A DNA stretch of 8,892 nucleotides from Lysobacteraceae bacterium (GTDB lineage Bacteria > Pseudomonadota > Gammaproteobacteria > Xanthomonadales > Xanthomonadaceae), in the NCBI GenBank assembly GCA_017990865.1, contig JAGNNB010000106.1, forward strand, positions 1-8,892. Direction: 5' to 3'. Below, one piece after another: positions 1-5,721 of this stretch. The notes beneath the pieces were generated by a model, which was not told the origin of the DNA, ran no database searches, and saw only the letters and a program-made list of their open reading frames with translations. Made by a program: the position numbers and the translations under genes. Numbering within the stretch: the first letter of the stretch is position 1; each line of letters opens with the position of its first letter.

Positions 1-1202
1 ACTTTCAGCGGCATCACCTGCGCATCGCCGAACAGCGGGTATTGCCCGCGATACAGCGTCATCGTGTTCTCGTAGAAGCCGAAATACAGTTGCTGATAGA
101 TCTCGGCGTAAGGCGCGAACGGCGAACTCTCGCGATCCTTGGCGATCAGATCGCAGATCAAGGTGTTCGAGATCGCGATGAAATCGCTGCCCGGCGAATA
201 GAACGGGTCGAGAAACACGCCGGCTTCGCCGGTCAACGCCCAGCGGTCGCCGCTGAACACGCGTTTGCAGTCGTAGGTGAATTTGCGGAAGAAGGCGAAG
301 TCCTGCAGCGTGTGCTCGGGCGCGGACAACGCGTCGGCGACGCGCGGCTGATGCTTGCGCAGCCACGCCATCGCTTTCTCGTGCGTGTTCATCGTCTCCA
401 GCGGATGTGTCGCCGCGTCGCAGACGATGCCCAGCGAATGCGCGCCGGACGACAGCGGAATCAGCCAGAACCAATAACCGTCGCCGCACATGTGATTGGT
501 CGAGCGCCAACGGTCCGGCGGCGTGCAGCGCGCGCGCCAATCGGCATCGTCGGACCACAGATTCGGATCGATCGTGCCGTCCACGCGCCACCACACCGCG
601 TTCGCGTCGTGGTCGCTGGTTTCGGCCAACGCGAATTTGCGCTTGAGCAAACCCGCGCGGCCGCTGGCGTCCACCACCCAGGTCGCTTCGATGCGATGCG
701 ATGCGCCGTCGTGGTCGTAACCGACGCGATGCGGCGCGCTGCCGTCGGTCATGTCGAGTTCGCGCACCACCGCGCCATCGAGAAAGCGCACGCCGTAACC
801 TTGCGCTTCCTCGCCGAGGAAATTCTCGAAGCGACCGCGATCGATCTGCCACGACGGCGTCGGCAGAATTTCGCTCACGCCCAGTTCGGTGCAGCGGTCG
901 ATGTCGCGACGGCCGTCGCTGAAGAAAAAGCGAAACCCGAATTTGCGCAGTTGCCGCGTGTCCAGATGTTCGCGCAGGCCGAGCACGTTGGCGAAATAAT
1001 GCGCGCCGATTTCGACGGTGGATTCGCCGACCTTGAACGCCGCTTCCGGCACCGGATGCGCGCGACGCTCCAGCACCGTCACCGCGATCGTCGGATCGCG
1101 GCGCTTGAGCTGGATCGCGAGCGACAAACCGGCCAAACCACCGCCGAGAACGACGACGTCGACGGTATCGACGGCATTTGCGGAAGTAGCGGTCGTGGTC
1201 AT
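1..1202 (-). CDS. Flavin-dependent halogenase (tryptophan-halogenase-like family), C-terminus cut by left edge
   Basis: 400 codons are visible from the ATG at 1200-1202 and no stop is met before the left edge, so the C-terminus is missing. The N-terminus has a Rossmann FAD site (GGGLAG, residues 20-25, GxGxxG) with the ribose-binding acidic residue E45 after the second strand. KVGEST (57-62) follows, then K87, which lies about where the halogenase catalytic lysine is expected (28 residues after the GEST glycine). The family-defining WxWxIP motif is present as WFWLIP (244-249). A GEAGVFLDPFYSPGS segment further on matches the second flavin/chloride-site region. Enzymes of this family use reduced flavin, O2 and halide to halogenate electron-rich aromatics. 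The gene begins 13 bp after the glycosyltransferase stop; an AGGA at 1213-1216 overlaps that stop and serves as ribosome site. The context points to halogenation of an aryl polyene head group, as in brominated xanthomonadins. The substrate and halide are inferred. Confidence 0.85.
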   Translation of the reverse strand, partial: MTTTATSANAVDTVDVVVLGGGLAGLSLAIQLKRRDPTIAVTVLERRAHPVPEAAFKVGESTVEIGAHYFANVLGLREHLDTRQLRKFGFRFFFSDGRRDIDRCTELGVSEILPTPSWQIDRGRFENFLGEEAQGYGVRFLDGAVVRELDMTDGSAPHRVGYDHDGASHRIEATWVVDASGRAGLLKRKFALAETSDHDANAVWWRVDGTIDPNLWSDDADWRARCTPPDRWRSTNHMCGDGYWFWLIPLSSGAHSLGIVCDAATHPLETMNTHEKAMAWLRKHQPRVADALSAPEHTLQDFAFFRKFTYDCKRVFSGDRWALTGEAGVFLDPFYSPGSDFIAISNTLICDLIAKDRESSPFAPYAEIYQQLYFGFYENTMTLYRGQYPLFGDAQVMPLK

Positions 1203-1215
1203 GCTGTTCGAGTCC

Positions 1216-2070
1216 TCAGTCGCGGCGCGGCGCGACGAATTCGCCGCTCGGATCGTCGATCACCGCTGGTATACTGCGGGTGCGGCGATATTCGCGCGCC
1301 ACATGGCCGAAGCTCCACACCTGCACCACCACATGCGAGGTGATGCGGTACAGATCGCGCAGCGGGCGGAAGTGACTCTTGCGGAATTTTTCCACCGCAT
1401 CGGCGCCGGCGTAGCGTGATTCGATCGGCACCGAGACCACGCCCATGCCGAGCGTTCGCGCGGCGGTGATGAGAATCTGCGCTTCGAACACGAAGTCTTC
1501 GCCGGGCACGTCGTCGAGCGCCGCCACCGGCGCCGGATACAGGCGTTGGCCGCTCTGCGTATCGGCGATGCGATAGCCGCAGCCCCAGGCGATGCCCCAA
1601 TCGCCGAATTCGTTGGCGAGGCGGCGATAGGTCGGCTGCTGCGCGCGTTTGCGCAGACGCGCACCGATGGCGATGCAGTTCGGGTGTCGGTTGGCGGCGG
1701 CGATCAAACGCGGAACGTCGCTCGCCAGATGCTGACCGTCGCCGTCCATCGTCAGCACCGCGGCCGCGCCCATGCGCAGCGCTTCGCGGAAACCGTCGCG
1801 CAGACTCGCGCCCTTGCCCATGCGCTGCGCGTGGCGCAGCAATGTCACCGGCAGATCGGCGATCTTCTCGGCGGTGCCGTCGTCGGAGCCGTCGTCGATC
1901 ACGATCACGCGGTCGCATTCGGCCAACGCGCCTTCCACCACGTCGCGGATGCGCAGCGCTTCGTTCAGCGCCGGAATCACGATCACGACGTTGTGCCGGT
2001 CGAACGCGGGCGCGTCGAGCGGCGACGGATCGAGTTCGGGGCGATCGAAAACAGCAGCGGTTTCAGTCAT
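1216..2070 (-). CDS. Family 2 glycosyltransferase of the pigment operon
   Basis: A 284-residue soluble GT-A protein. After a Pro/Asp-rich N-terminus of about 25 residues comes the nucleotide-binding start VVIVIPALNE (28-37), then DDGS (59-62), and a metal-binding DxD within MDGDGQH (108-114). Conserved downstream segments include DTQSGQRLYP and GEDFVFEAQIL, typical of the dolichyl-phosphate-mannose-synthase-like branch of GT2. No membrane segment is seen, so the protein should be cytosolic. The ATG overlaps the chain-length-factor stop by 8 nt, indicating coupled translation; no strong Shine-Dalgarno sequence is visible. Aryl polyene and xanthomonadin clusters carry such GT2 genes, where they are thought to decorate the polyene or attach it to a lipid or sugar carrier. 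The donor and acceptor cannot be read from the sequence. Family is sure, role is inferred from neighbours. Confidence 0.88.
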   Translation of the reverse strand: MTETAAVFDRPELDPSPLDAPAFDRHNVVIVIPALNEALRIRDVVEGALAECDRVIVIDDGSDDGTAEKIADLPVTLLRHAQRMGKGASLRDGFREALRMGAAAVLTMDGDGQHLASDVPRLIAAANRHPNCIAIGARLRKRAQQPTYRRLANEFGDWGIAWGCGYRIADTQSGQRLYPAPVAALDDVPGEDFVFEAQILITAARTLGMGVVSVPIESRYAGADAVEKFRKSHFRPLRDLYRITSHVVVQVWSFGHVAREYRRTRSIPAVIDDPSGEFVAPRRD

Positions 2071-2866
2071 ACGCGAAATCCAACATCAATACGCGGCCCG
2101 AACCGGCGTGCAGCGTCGCGGACAAGGCGCGCGCGGCCAGCGCATCGAACACCGGCAACATCGGCGCCATCGCGTTGCCGCCCGCGTGGCGGCCGAGCGG
2201 GCCGGGCGCCGACGCTTCGCCGTCGCACAGCGTCGCGATGACCCGCGGCCCCGGCGTCGACGTGTCCGCACGCGACAGCACCAACGCGCCGCCGAGCAAG
2301 CCCGTGCAGGCATGCACCGAGCGCAGCGGGCCGGTGGCGCCGGTGTCGTAACCCACCAACAGCACCGCCTCCGCGCCGTCGTTCAACTGCGCCATCGCTT
2401 CGATCAAACCTTCGGCGAAACTGGCGTCGTACGCGCTGATCGCGGTCGCCGCGCGCATGCAGCCGGCGCCGATCGTCCAGTACCCGGCGGCGGCGTTGTG
2501 CACGGAATTGTGGAATTTGGTCGGCGATACCGCGCGCGGATCGTCGGCGAGCGTCGCGCACATGTAATCGGTGATCGACAGATCGCCGTGCGTGGACGCG
2601 AACACCGACGGCAACGTCGACGGATCGCGATTCGCCATCGCGCATGCGGCCGACGCGACATCCAGCGCCACCGCGACCGATTCCGGCGCGCGTCGACGTT
2701 CGTTCGCCGGCAGCAATTGCGGCGACGGTTTGGTCGCGGCGTTTTCCGGCAGCGTGCCGTCGAGGACGAACGCTTGAGCGTCGCGCCACGAGGGCAGACC
2801 GTTCGCCCAGAACGCGATGCCTTCGATTCGGGCGGAAAGCGTCGCGCTTGTGGAGGGCATGTTCAT
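2063..2866 (-). CDS. Beta-ketoacyl synthase-like chain-length factor (Ketoacyl-synt_2 type)
   Basis: A 267-residue protein resembling the short ketosynthase-like subunit of aryl polyene clusters. Visible signatures are LLPANERRRA (51-60), SVFASTHGD (87-95) and HNSVHNAAAGYW (119-130). Where a true ketosynthase has ACSSS, the comparable segment here reads AYDAS (145-149), so the nucleophilic Cys appears to be absent. This is expected for a chain-length factor that pairs with an active ketosynthase, as in the KS-CLF heterodimer known from aryl polyene type II systems. The ATG overlaps the ketosynthase TGA as ATGA, so the two subunits are probably made in equal amounts by translational coupling. 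A second in-frame ATG lies two codons later (M3); neither has a clear ribosome site. Pairing with the adjacent ketosynthase is inferred from gene order. Confidence 0.85.
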   Translation of the reverse strand: MNMPSTSATLSARIEGIAFWANGLPSWRDAQAFVLDGTLPENAATKPSPQLLPANERRRAPESVAVALDVASAACAMANRDPSTLPSVFASTHGDLSITDYMCATLADDPRAVSPTKFHNSVHNAAAGYWTIGAGCMRAATAISAYDASFAEGLIEAMAQLNDGAEAVLLVGYDTGATGPLRSVHACTGLLGGALVLSRADTSTPGPRVIATLCDGEASAPGPLGRHAGGNAMAPMLPVFDALAARALSATLHAGSGRVLMLDFAYD

Positions 2867-4116
2867 GCGCGACCGAACACCAGCGAGCAGTTATTGCCGC
2901 CGAAGCCGAAGGAATTGTTCATCGCGTAGCGGATCTCGCCCTCGGCGTTATCGAAACGGATCTGCGGGCCGCAGGCGGGGTCGTATTGTTCGCTGCCGAG
3001 CATGCCCGGCAACAAGCCGCGTTCCAACGCGAGCAAGGCGAACACCGATTCGACGATGCCGGCGGCGCCGAGCGTGTGCCCGGTCCAGCCTTTGGTGGAA
3101 CTCGCGTGCAGCGCGGGATGTTCGGCGAACACGCCCGAGACCGCGAGCGCTTCCACTGTGTCGTTCGCGGGCGTCGCGGTGCCGTGCAGATTCAGATAGC
3201 CCACATCGGCGGGCGCGATGCCGGCGCGCGCGATCGCTTCTTCCATCGCATTGCGCGCGCCCAACCCTTCCGGATGCGGCGTGGACATGTGGTGCGCGTC
3301 GCTGCTTTCGCCGTAACCGCACAGGCGCAAACGCGCGTTCGCGGATTCGACGGCATCGATGCGCTCGAGAATCGCGTAACCGCCGGCTTCGCCGAGCGAC
3401 AGACCGTCGCGACGCGCGTCGAACGGCAAACACGGGCGCTGCGACACCAAGCCCAGCGCGTTGAAGCCGAACAGCACGCTGCCGCATAACGTGTCGATGC
3501 CGCCGACCAAGGCCGCATCGGCCAGGCCGGCGCGAATCGCGCGCGCCGCTTGCGCGAACACTTTCGCGCTGGACGAACAGGCCGTGGCGACGGTGACGCA
3601 CGGCCCGCGCAGGCCGGTGGCGCGCTGCAGGAAATGCCCCAACGAATGCGGCGTGTGCAGCAACGGACGGCGCAGATCGGCGGGAAAGACCAGCGCGTCG
3701 TCGGCATCGCGTTCGAAGCGCGTGTAGGCCTCTTCGCTGCAGCCGATGCTGGACGTGGACGTGCCGATGACGATCGCCACGCGTTCGGCGCCGTAGCGCG
3801 CGCGCAACGCTTGCGCAGCCTCGAACAAGCCGTCTTGCTGCAGCGCCAACCACGCGAGCCGATTATTGCGGCAATCGATGTCGGCGAGCGATTCGGGCAA
3901 ACATACGTCTTCGACCCCGTCCACCCGACCGATCCAGGTGTCCAGGGCCGCCGCCGCAACCGCGCCTTCGCCGAAATCGTTACGACGCAGACCGCTGCGG
4001 CGCGCGCGCAAGGCGGCGTACTGCGCATCGCGGCCATGGCCGAGGGCGGTGGTCGCGGTGTAGGCGGTGATCGCCAGAGGCGTCGCCTGTGAAACGCACA
4101 TCGTGGCGGAAGGCAC
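2863..4116 (-). CDS. Beta-ketoacyl-ACP synthase (FabF-like) of an aryl polyene / xanthomonadin-type cluster
   Basis: A 417-residue thiolase-fold condensing enzyme with the full triad: Cys180 in ATACSSSAK, His311 in LHGTATPANDT and His347 in KGWTGHTLGAAG. It ends with the C-terminal NNSFGFGGNN loop typical of FabF/KAS II. Length fits the family. It should perform decarboxylative Claisen condensations on malonyl-ACP to extend the polyene chain, probably as a heterodimer with the following chain-length factor. It is the first gene of the minus-strand operon. The start is uncertain: GTG at 4114-4116 gives residues MPSATM, with a weak AGGCGA upstream, whereas an ATG at 4099-4101 would remove five residues. 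A 14-bp direct repeat lies on either side of these starts. A primary-metabolism FabF is less likely, because the neighbours are pigment-type genes rather than the usual fab genes. Confidence 0.9.
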   Translation of the reverse strand: MPSATMCVSQATPLAITAYTATTALGHGRDAQYAALRARRSGLRRNDFGEGAVAAAALDTWIGRVDGVEDVCLPESLADIDCRNNRLAWLALQQDGLFEAAQALRARYGAERVAIVIGTSTSSIGCSEEAYTRFERDADDALVFPADLRRPLLHTPHSLGHFLQRATGLRGPCVTVATACSSSAKVFAQAARAIRAGLADAALVGGIDTLCGSVLFGFNALGLVSQRPCLPFDARRDGLSLGEAGGYAILERIDAVESANARLRLCGYGESSDAHHMSTPHPEGLGARNAMEEAIARAGIAPADVGYLNLHGTATPANDTVEALAVSGVFAEHPALHASSTKGWTGHTLGAAGIVESVFALLALERGLLPGMLGSEQYDPACGPQIRFDNAEGEIRYAMNNSFGFGGNNCSLVFGRA

Positions 4117-4130
4117 GCGTCGCCTGTGAA
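4080..4130. repeat. 14-bp direct repeat flanking the ketosynthase start
   Basis: GCGTCGCCTGTGAA occurs at 4080-4093 and again at 4117-4130, 37 bp apart on the same strand. One copy lies inside the ketosynthase coding start and the other immediately before its GTG codon. This could be a small duplication or paired sites for a regulator. The spacing is not a whole number of codons. Confidence 0.5.
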
Positions 4131-4146
4131 TTGAAAGTCGTCGCGA

Positions 4147-4152
4147 ATTATA
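4147..4152 (-). promoter_or_regulatory. Probable -10 element of the pigment operon
   Basis: A perfect TATAAT reads on the minus strand, in an otherwise GC-rich stretch, 30 bp before the GTG start of the ketosynthase. The implied transcript would start near 4140 and have a leader of about 25-40 nt. No good -35 hexamer is found at 16-19 bp spacing; the best candidates match 3 of 6 bases. If real, the promoter may need an activator. Confidence 0.45.
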
Positions 4153-4254
4153 GCCTCCGCCGCAGTTTTCGGGCCAGTCGCGCTATGCTGTCGCCGCCGT
4201 GCGGGCCGCGATTTCGTGGCTTTTCGACCGCGCATTCATTCTTTCGACCGTCTT

Positions 4255-4260
4255 AGGGGG
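4255..4260 (+). promoter_or_regulatory. Ribosome binding site that sets the start of the small secreted protein
   Basis: AGGGGG lies 4 bp before ATG 4265. It supports this start over the in-frame GTG at 4199, which would put 22 extra residues in front of an otherwise perfect signal peptide. Confidence 0.7.
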
Positions 4261-4264
4261 CTTC

Positions 4265-4675
4265 ATGCGTTTTTCCGCCATCGTTTTGTCCGTCCTTTCC
4301 CTCATCGCGTTCAGCGGCGCCGTTCAGGCGCGGCAGGCGCCTTTGGTCGATCCGGCGCCGGTCGCGATCCCCGCGGGTTTGTCGCAGGGCAAAGCGGTCA
4401 AGGACATCAAACGCGCACTGATCGGGCGCGGTTGGACGATCTCCGCGGAGCGCGAAGGCGAGATCGACTCCACCTTGAACCTGCGCGACCACGTCGCGAA
4501 GATTCGCGTCAGTTGGGATGCGACCTCGGTGCGCATCGTCTACGTCGACAGCGTGAATCTCAGCTATCGCGAGAAGAGGGGCAAGAAATTCATCCATCCG
4601 AATTATCTCGGCTGGATCAGCAATATCGCCAACGACATGGGCACCAACATGCAATTGTCGGCGATGGAAAACTGA
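4265..4675 (+). CDS. Small secreted protein of unknown function
   Basis: A 136-residue protein. Residues 1-22 form a classical signal peptide: MRF, a hydrophobic core, and a VQA cleavage site before RQAPLV. There is no lipobox Cys, so the mature protein of about 114 residues is probably periplasmic and soluble. It begins with a short Pro/Ala stretch and continues with alternating helix- and strand-like segments (GKAVKDIKRAL, GWTISAEREGEI, AKIRVSWD, VRIVYVDSVNLSY) and a basic REKRGKKF patch before NYLGWISNIANDM. I do not recognise a named domain; from memory it resembles conserved hypothetical proteins of Xanthomonadaceae and other proteobacteria. The ATG is preferred over an upstream GTG because of the ribosome site and signal peptide. 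It is divergent from the pigment operon, and nothing shown links it to pigment function. Confidence 0.8.
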   Translation: MRFSAIVLSVLSLIAFSGAVQARQAPLVDPAPVAIPAGLSQGKAVKDIKRALIGRGWTISAEREGEIDSTLNLRDHVAKIRVSWDATSVRIVYVDSVNLSYREKRGKKFIHPNYLGWISNIANDMGTNMQLSAMEN

Positions 4676-4683
4676 GGCCGTCC

Positions 4684-4712
4684 GCCGTGCGCGCGACGTA
4701 TCGCCGCACGGC
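4684..4712. terminator. Perfect 8-bp stem hairpin after the secreted-protein gene
   Basis: GCCGTGCG (4684-4691) pairs perfectly with CGCACGGC (4705-4712) around a 13-nt loop that can itself pair GCG/CGC. It starts 8 nt after the stop codon and is followed by GTCGCTTTCG, not a real T tract. It could be an intrinsic terminator or attenuator, or a structure affecting translation of the YdcF-type gene that starts 18 bp later. Confidence 0.45.
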
Positions 4713-4730
4713 GTCGCTTTCGACGCGCGC

Positions 4731-5414
4731 ATGAGCCGGATCGATCATCGACTCCGTCTATTGTTCGACCCCGACGTGCTGCATGCCGGCCTCGTCGCGG
4801 GCGGTGCCTGCGTGTTGTCCGCGGGGCTGGTGTATGTGGGCTATTTCGTGCACGTCGCGCGCACCGCGCGCCGTGCGCCGTGCGCGCCGGACGATGGCCG
4901 CTGCCTCTTGTTGTTCGGCAAACACGCGCCGCAGGGCCGCATCGACGCCGATTTCGCCGCGCGTCTGGAGCGCGCCGCGCATTTGTGGCGCGAACGCCCG
5001 CCGCAAGTGATCGTGCTGCTGGGCGGCGGCGCCGACGGCCACCCCAGCGAAGCGCAAGTCGCGCACGCCGCCTTGCTCGAACGCGGCGTCGCCGAAGACG
5101 CGCCGTTGCGCTTGGAGCATCGTTCGCGCGACACCCTGCAGAATTTGCGCAACGCCCGCAGCCTGCTCGCCGATCGCGCCGCCGACGAACCGGTGACGCT
5201 GCTGAGCAATCGCTATCACCTCGCCCGCTGCGCGCTGTTCGCGCGGCAATTGGGCATGCGCGCCGAACTGTGCGCCGCCGAACCCGCGCTGCGCTGGACG
5301 CCCGGCACCCTGTACCGAATCGCCGGCGAAGCCGCCTACGTCTGCTGGGTCGACATCGGCACCCGCTGGGCGCGGCGCATCGGCCATCGAAGGATGTTGG
5401 CGAAGGTGACGTAA
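4731..5414 (+). CDS. YdcF/SanA-like (DUF218) family membrane-anchored protein
   Basis: A 227-residue protein. One hydrophobic segment (about residues 17-42) follows a short basic N-terminus and likely anchors it in the inner membrane. The DUF218 domain spans about 58-205. It starts with the strand LLLFGK (59-64), has VIVLLGGGADGHPSEAQVA (93-111) with the Gly-rich loop and the conserved Ser-Glu, and EHRSRDTLQNLRNAR (129-143), the variant of the family ENRSxNTxEN motif. It then has VTLLSNRYHLAR (155-166), the family's 'Ser-x-x-His-x-x-Arg' region. Members such as E. coli YdcF and SanA bind nucleotide-type ligands or affect envelope integrity; the reaction is not established. No Shine-Dalgarno sequence precedes ATG 4731, and a stem-loop lies just upstream. 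Function beyond family membership cannot be read. Confidence 0.83.
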   Translation: MSRIDHRLRLLFDPDVLHAGLVAGGACVLSAGLVYVGYFVHVARTARRAPCAPDDGRCLLLFGKHAPQGRIDADFAARLERAAHLWRERPPQVIVLLGGGADGHPSEAQVAHAALLERGVAEDAPLRLEHRSRDTLQNLRNARSLLADRAADEPVTLLSNRYHLARCALFARQLGMRAELCAAEPALRWTPGTLYRIAGEAAYVCWVDIGTRWARRIGHRRMLAKVT

Positions 5415-5550
5415 GCGCTGAATGCGAGAAGGAACAGCGCCTTCACAGATCGCACCGACGCATCGACGAATTCTGCTGATCCCGCGGCGAATGCATCCGC
5501 GTCGCGAGCATTGGGCGTTCGTTCATCCATCTGCTAGGCCGTCATTCATT

Positions 5551-5584
5551 CGCGATTTGCGCATATATCGCGATCCTTTACTGT
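5551..5584 (+). promoter_or_regulatory. Candidate katE promoter with overlapping inverted repeat
   Basis: TTGCGC (5557-5562), 16 bp, then TACTGT (5579-5584) resembles a sigma70/sigmaS promoter, about 140 bp before the katE ATG. The inverted repeat CGCGAT (5551-5556) and ATCGCG (5567-5572) surrounds the -35 element, a typical place for a repressor or activator site. Both are only moderately convincing by eye. Confidence 0.3.
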
Positions 5585-5614
5585 GCGCGACATCGATGCG
5601 CTAGCGAGTCACCC

Positions 5615-5640
5615 ATCGAAATGCGAGCGATCGAAATGCG
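5615..5640. repeat. Short tandem repeat in the katE leader
   Basis: ATCGAAATGCG occurs at 5615-5625 and 5630-5640, a 15-bp period with AGCG between the copies. It lies between the candidate promoter and the katE start, so it would be in the mRNA leader. Its role is unknown. Confidence 0.45.
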
Positions 5641-5708
5641 CGTCGCTTGAAGCGCAAGTCGTGCTTCACCCCGGGTTGTCGGCGATTCCGAACGACCCTC
5701 ACTCAGCC

Positions 5709-5713
5709 AGGAG
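5709..5713 (+). promoter_or_regulatory. Ribosome binding site that sets the katE start
   Basis: AGGAG lies 8 bp before ATG 5722. It favours this start over an in-frame ATG at 5647, whose 25 extra residues do not look like catalase and which lacks a good ribosome site. Confidence 0.75.
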
Positions 5714-5721
5714 CGATTGCG

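Larger units (their letters stand above)
5415..5721. other. Non-coding leader region between the YdcF-family gene and katE
   Basis: No convincing gene is seen in these 307 bp. Immediately after the YdcF-family stop, GCGCTG (5415-5420) can pair with CAGCGC (5435-5440) in a weak hairpin with no T tract. Further on are an inverted repeat, a sigma70-like promoter candidate and a short tandem repeat, listed separately. Short open frames here overlap neighbouring genes and lack ribosome sites. Confidence 0.6.

Noticed and set aside
42..1343. Long plus-strand open frame of 433 codons
   Set aside because: It is antisense to the halogenase, rich in Arg/Ala/His without recognisable motifs, and runs into the end of the glycosyltransferase gene; the minus-strand protein has clear family motifs.
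1772..2929. Plus-strand open frame of 385 codons
   Set aside because: It runs antisense across three real genes (glycosyltransferase, chain-length factor, ketosynthase end) and has an Arg-rich low-complexity composition typical of GC-rich shadow frames.
4199..4264. Upstream GTG start for the small secreted protein
   Set aside because: It would bury a textbook signal peptide behind 22 residues, whereas AGGGGG precedes the internal ATG at the right distance.
5336..5530. Small minus-strand frame of 64 codons with a hydrophobic stretch
   Set aside because: It overlaps the end of the YdcF-family gene, has no ribosome site, and its hydrophobic stretch comes partly from the antisense of that gene.
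5422..5604. Small plus-strand frame of 60 codons in the katE leader
   Set aside because: There is no ribosome site suited to it, no recognisable motif, and it crosses the candidate katE promoter.
5647..5721. Upstream extension of KatE by 25 residues
   Set aside because: The added residues do not resemble catalase N-termini, and the good AGGAG site serves ATG 5722.
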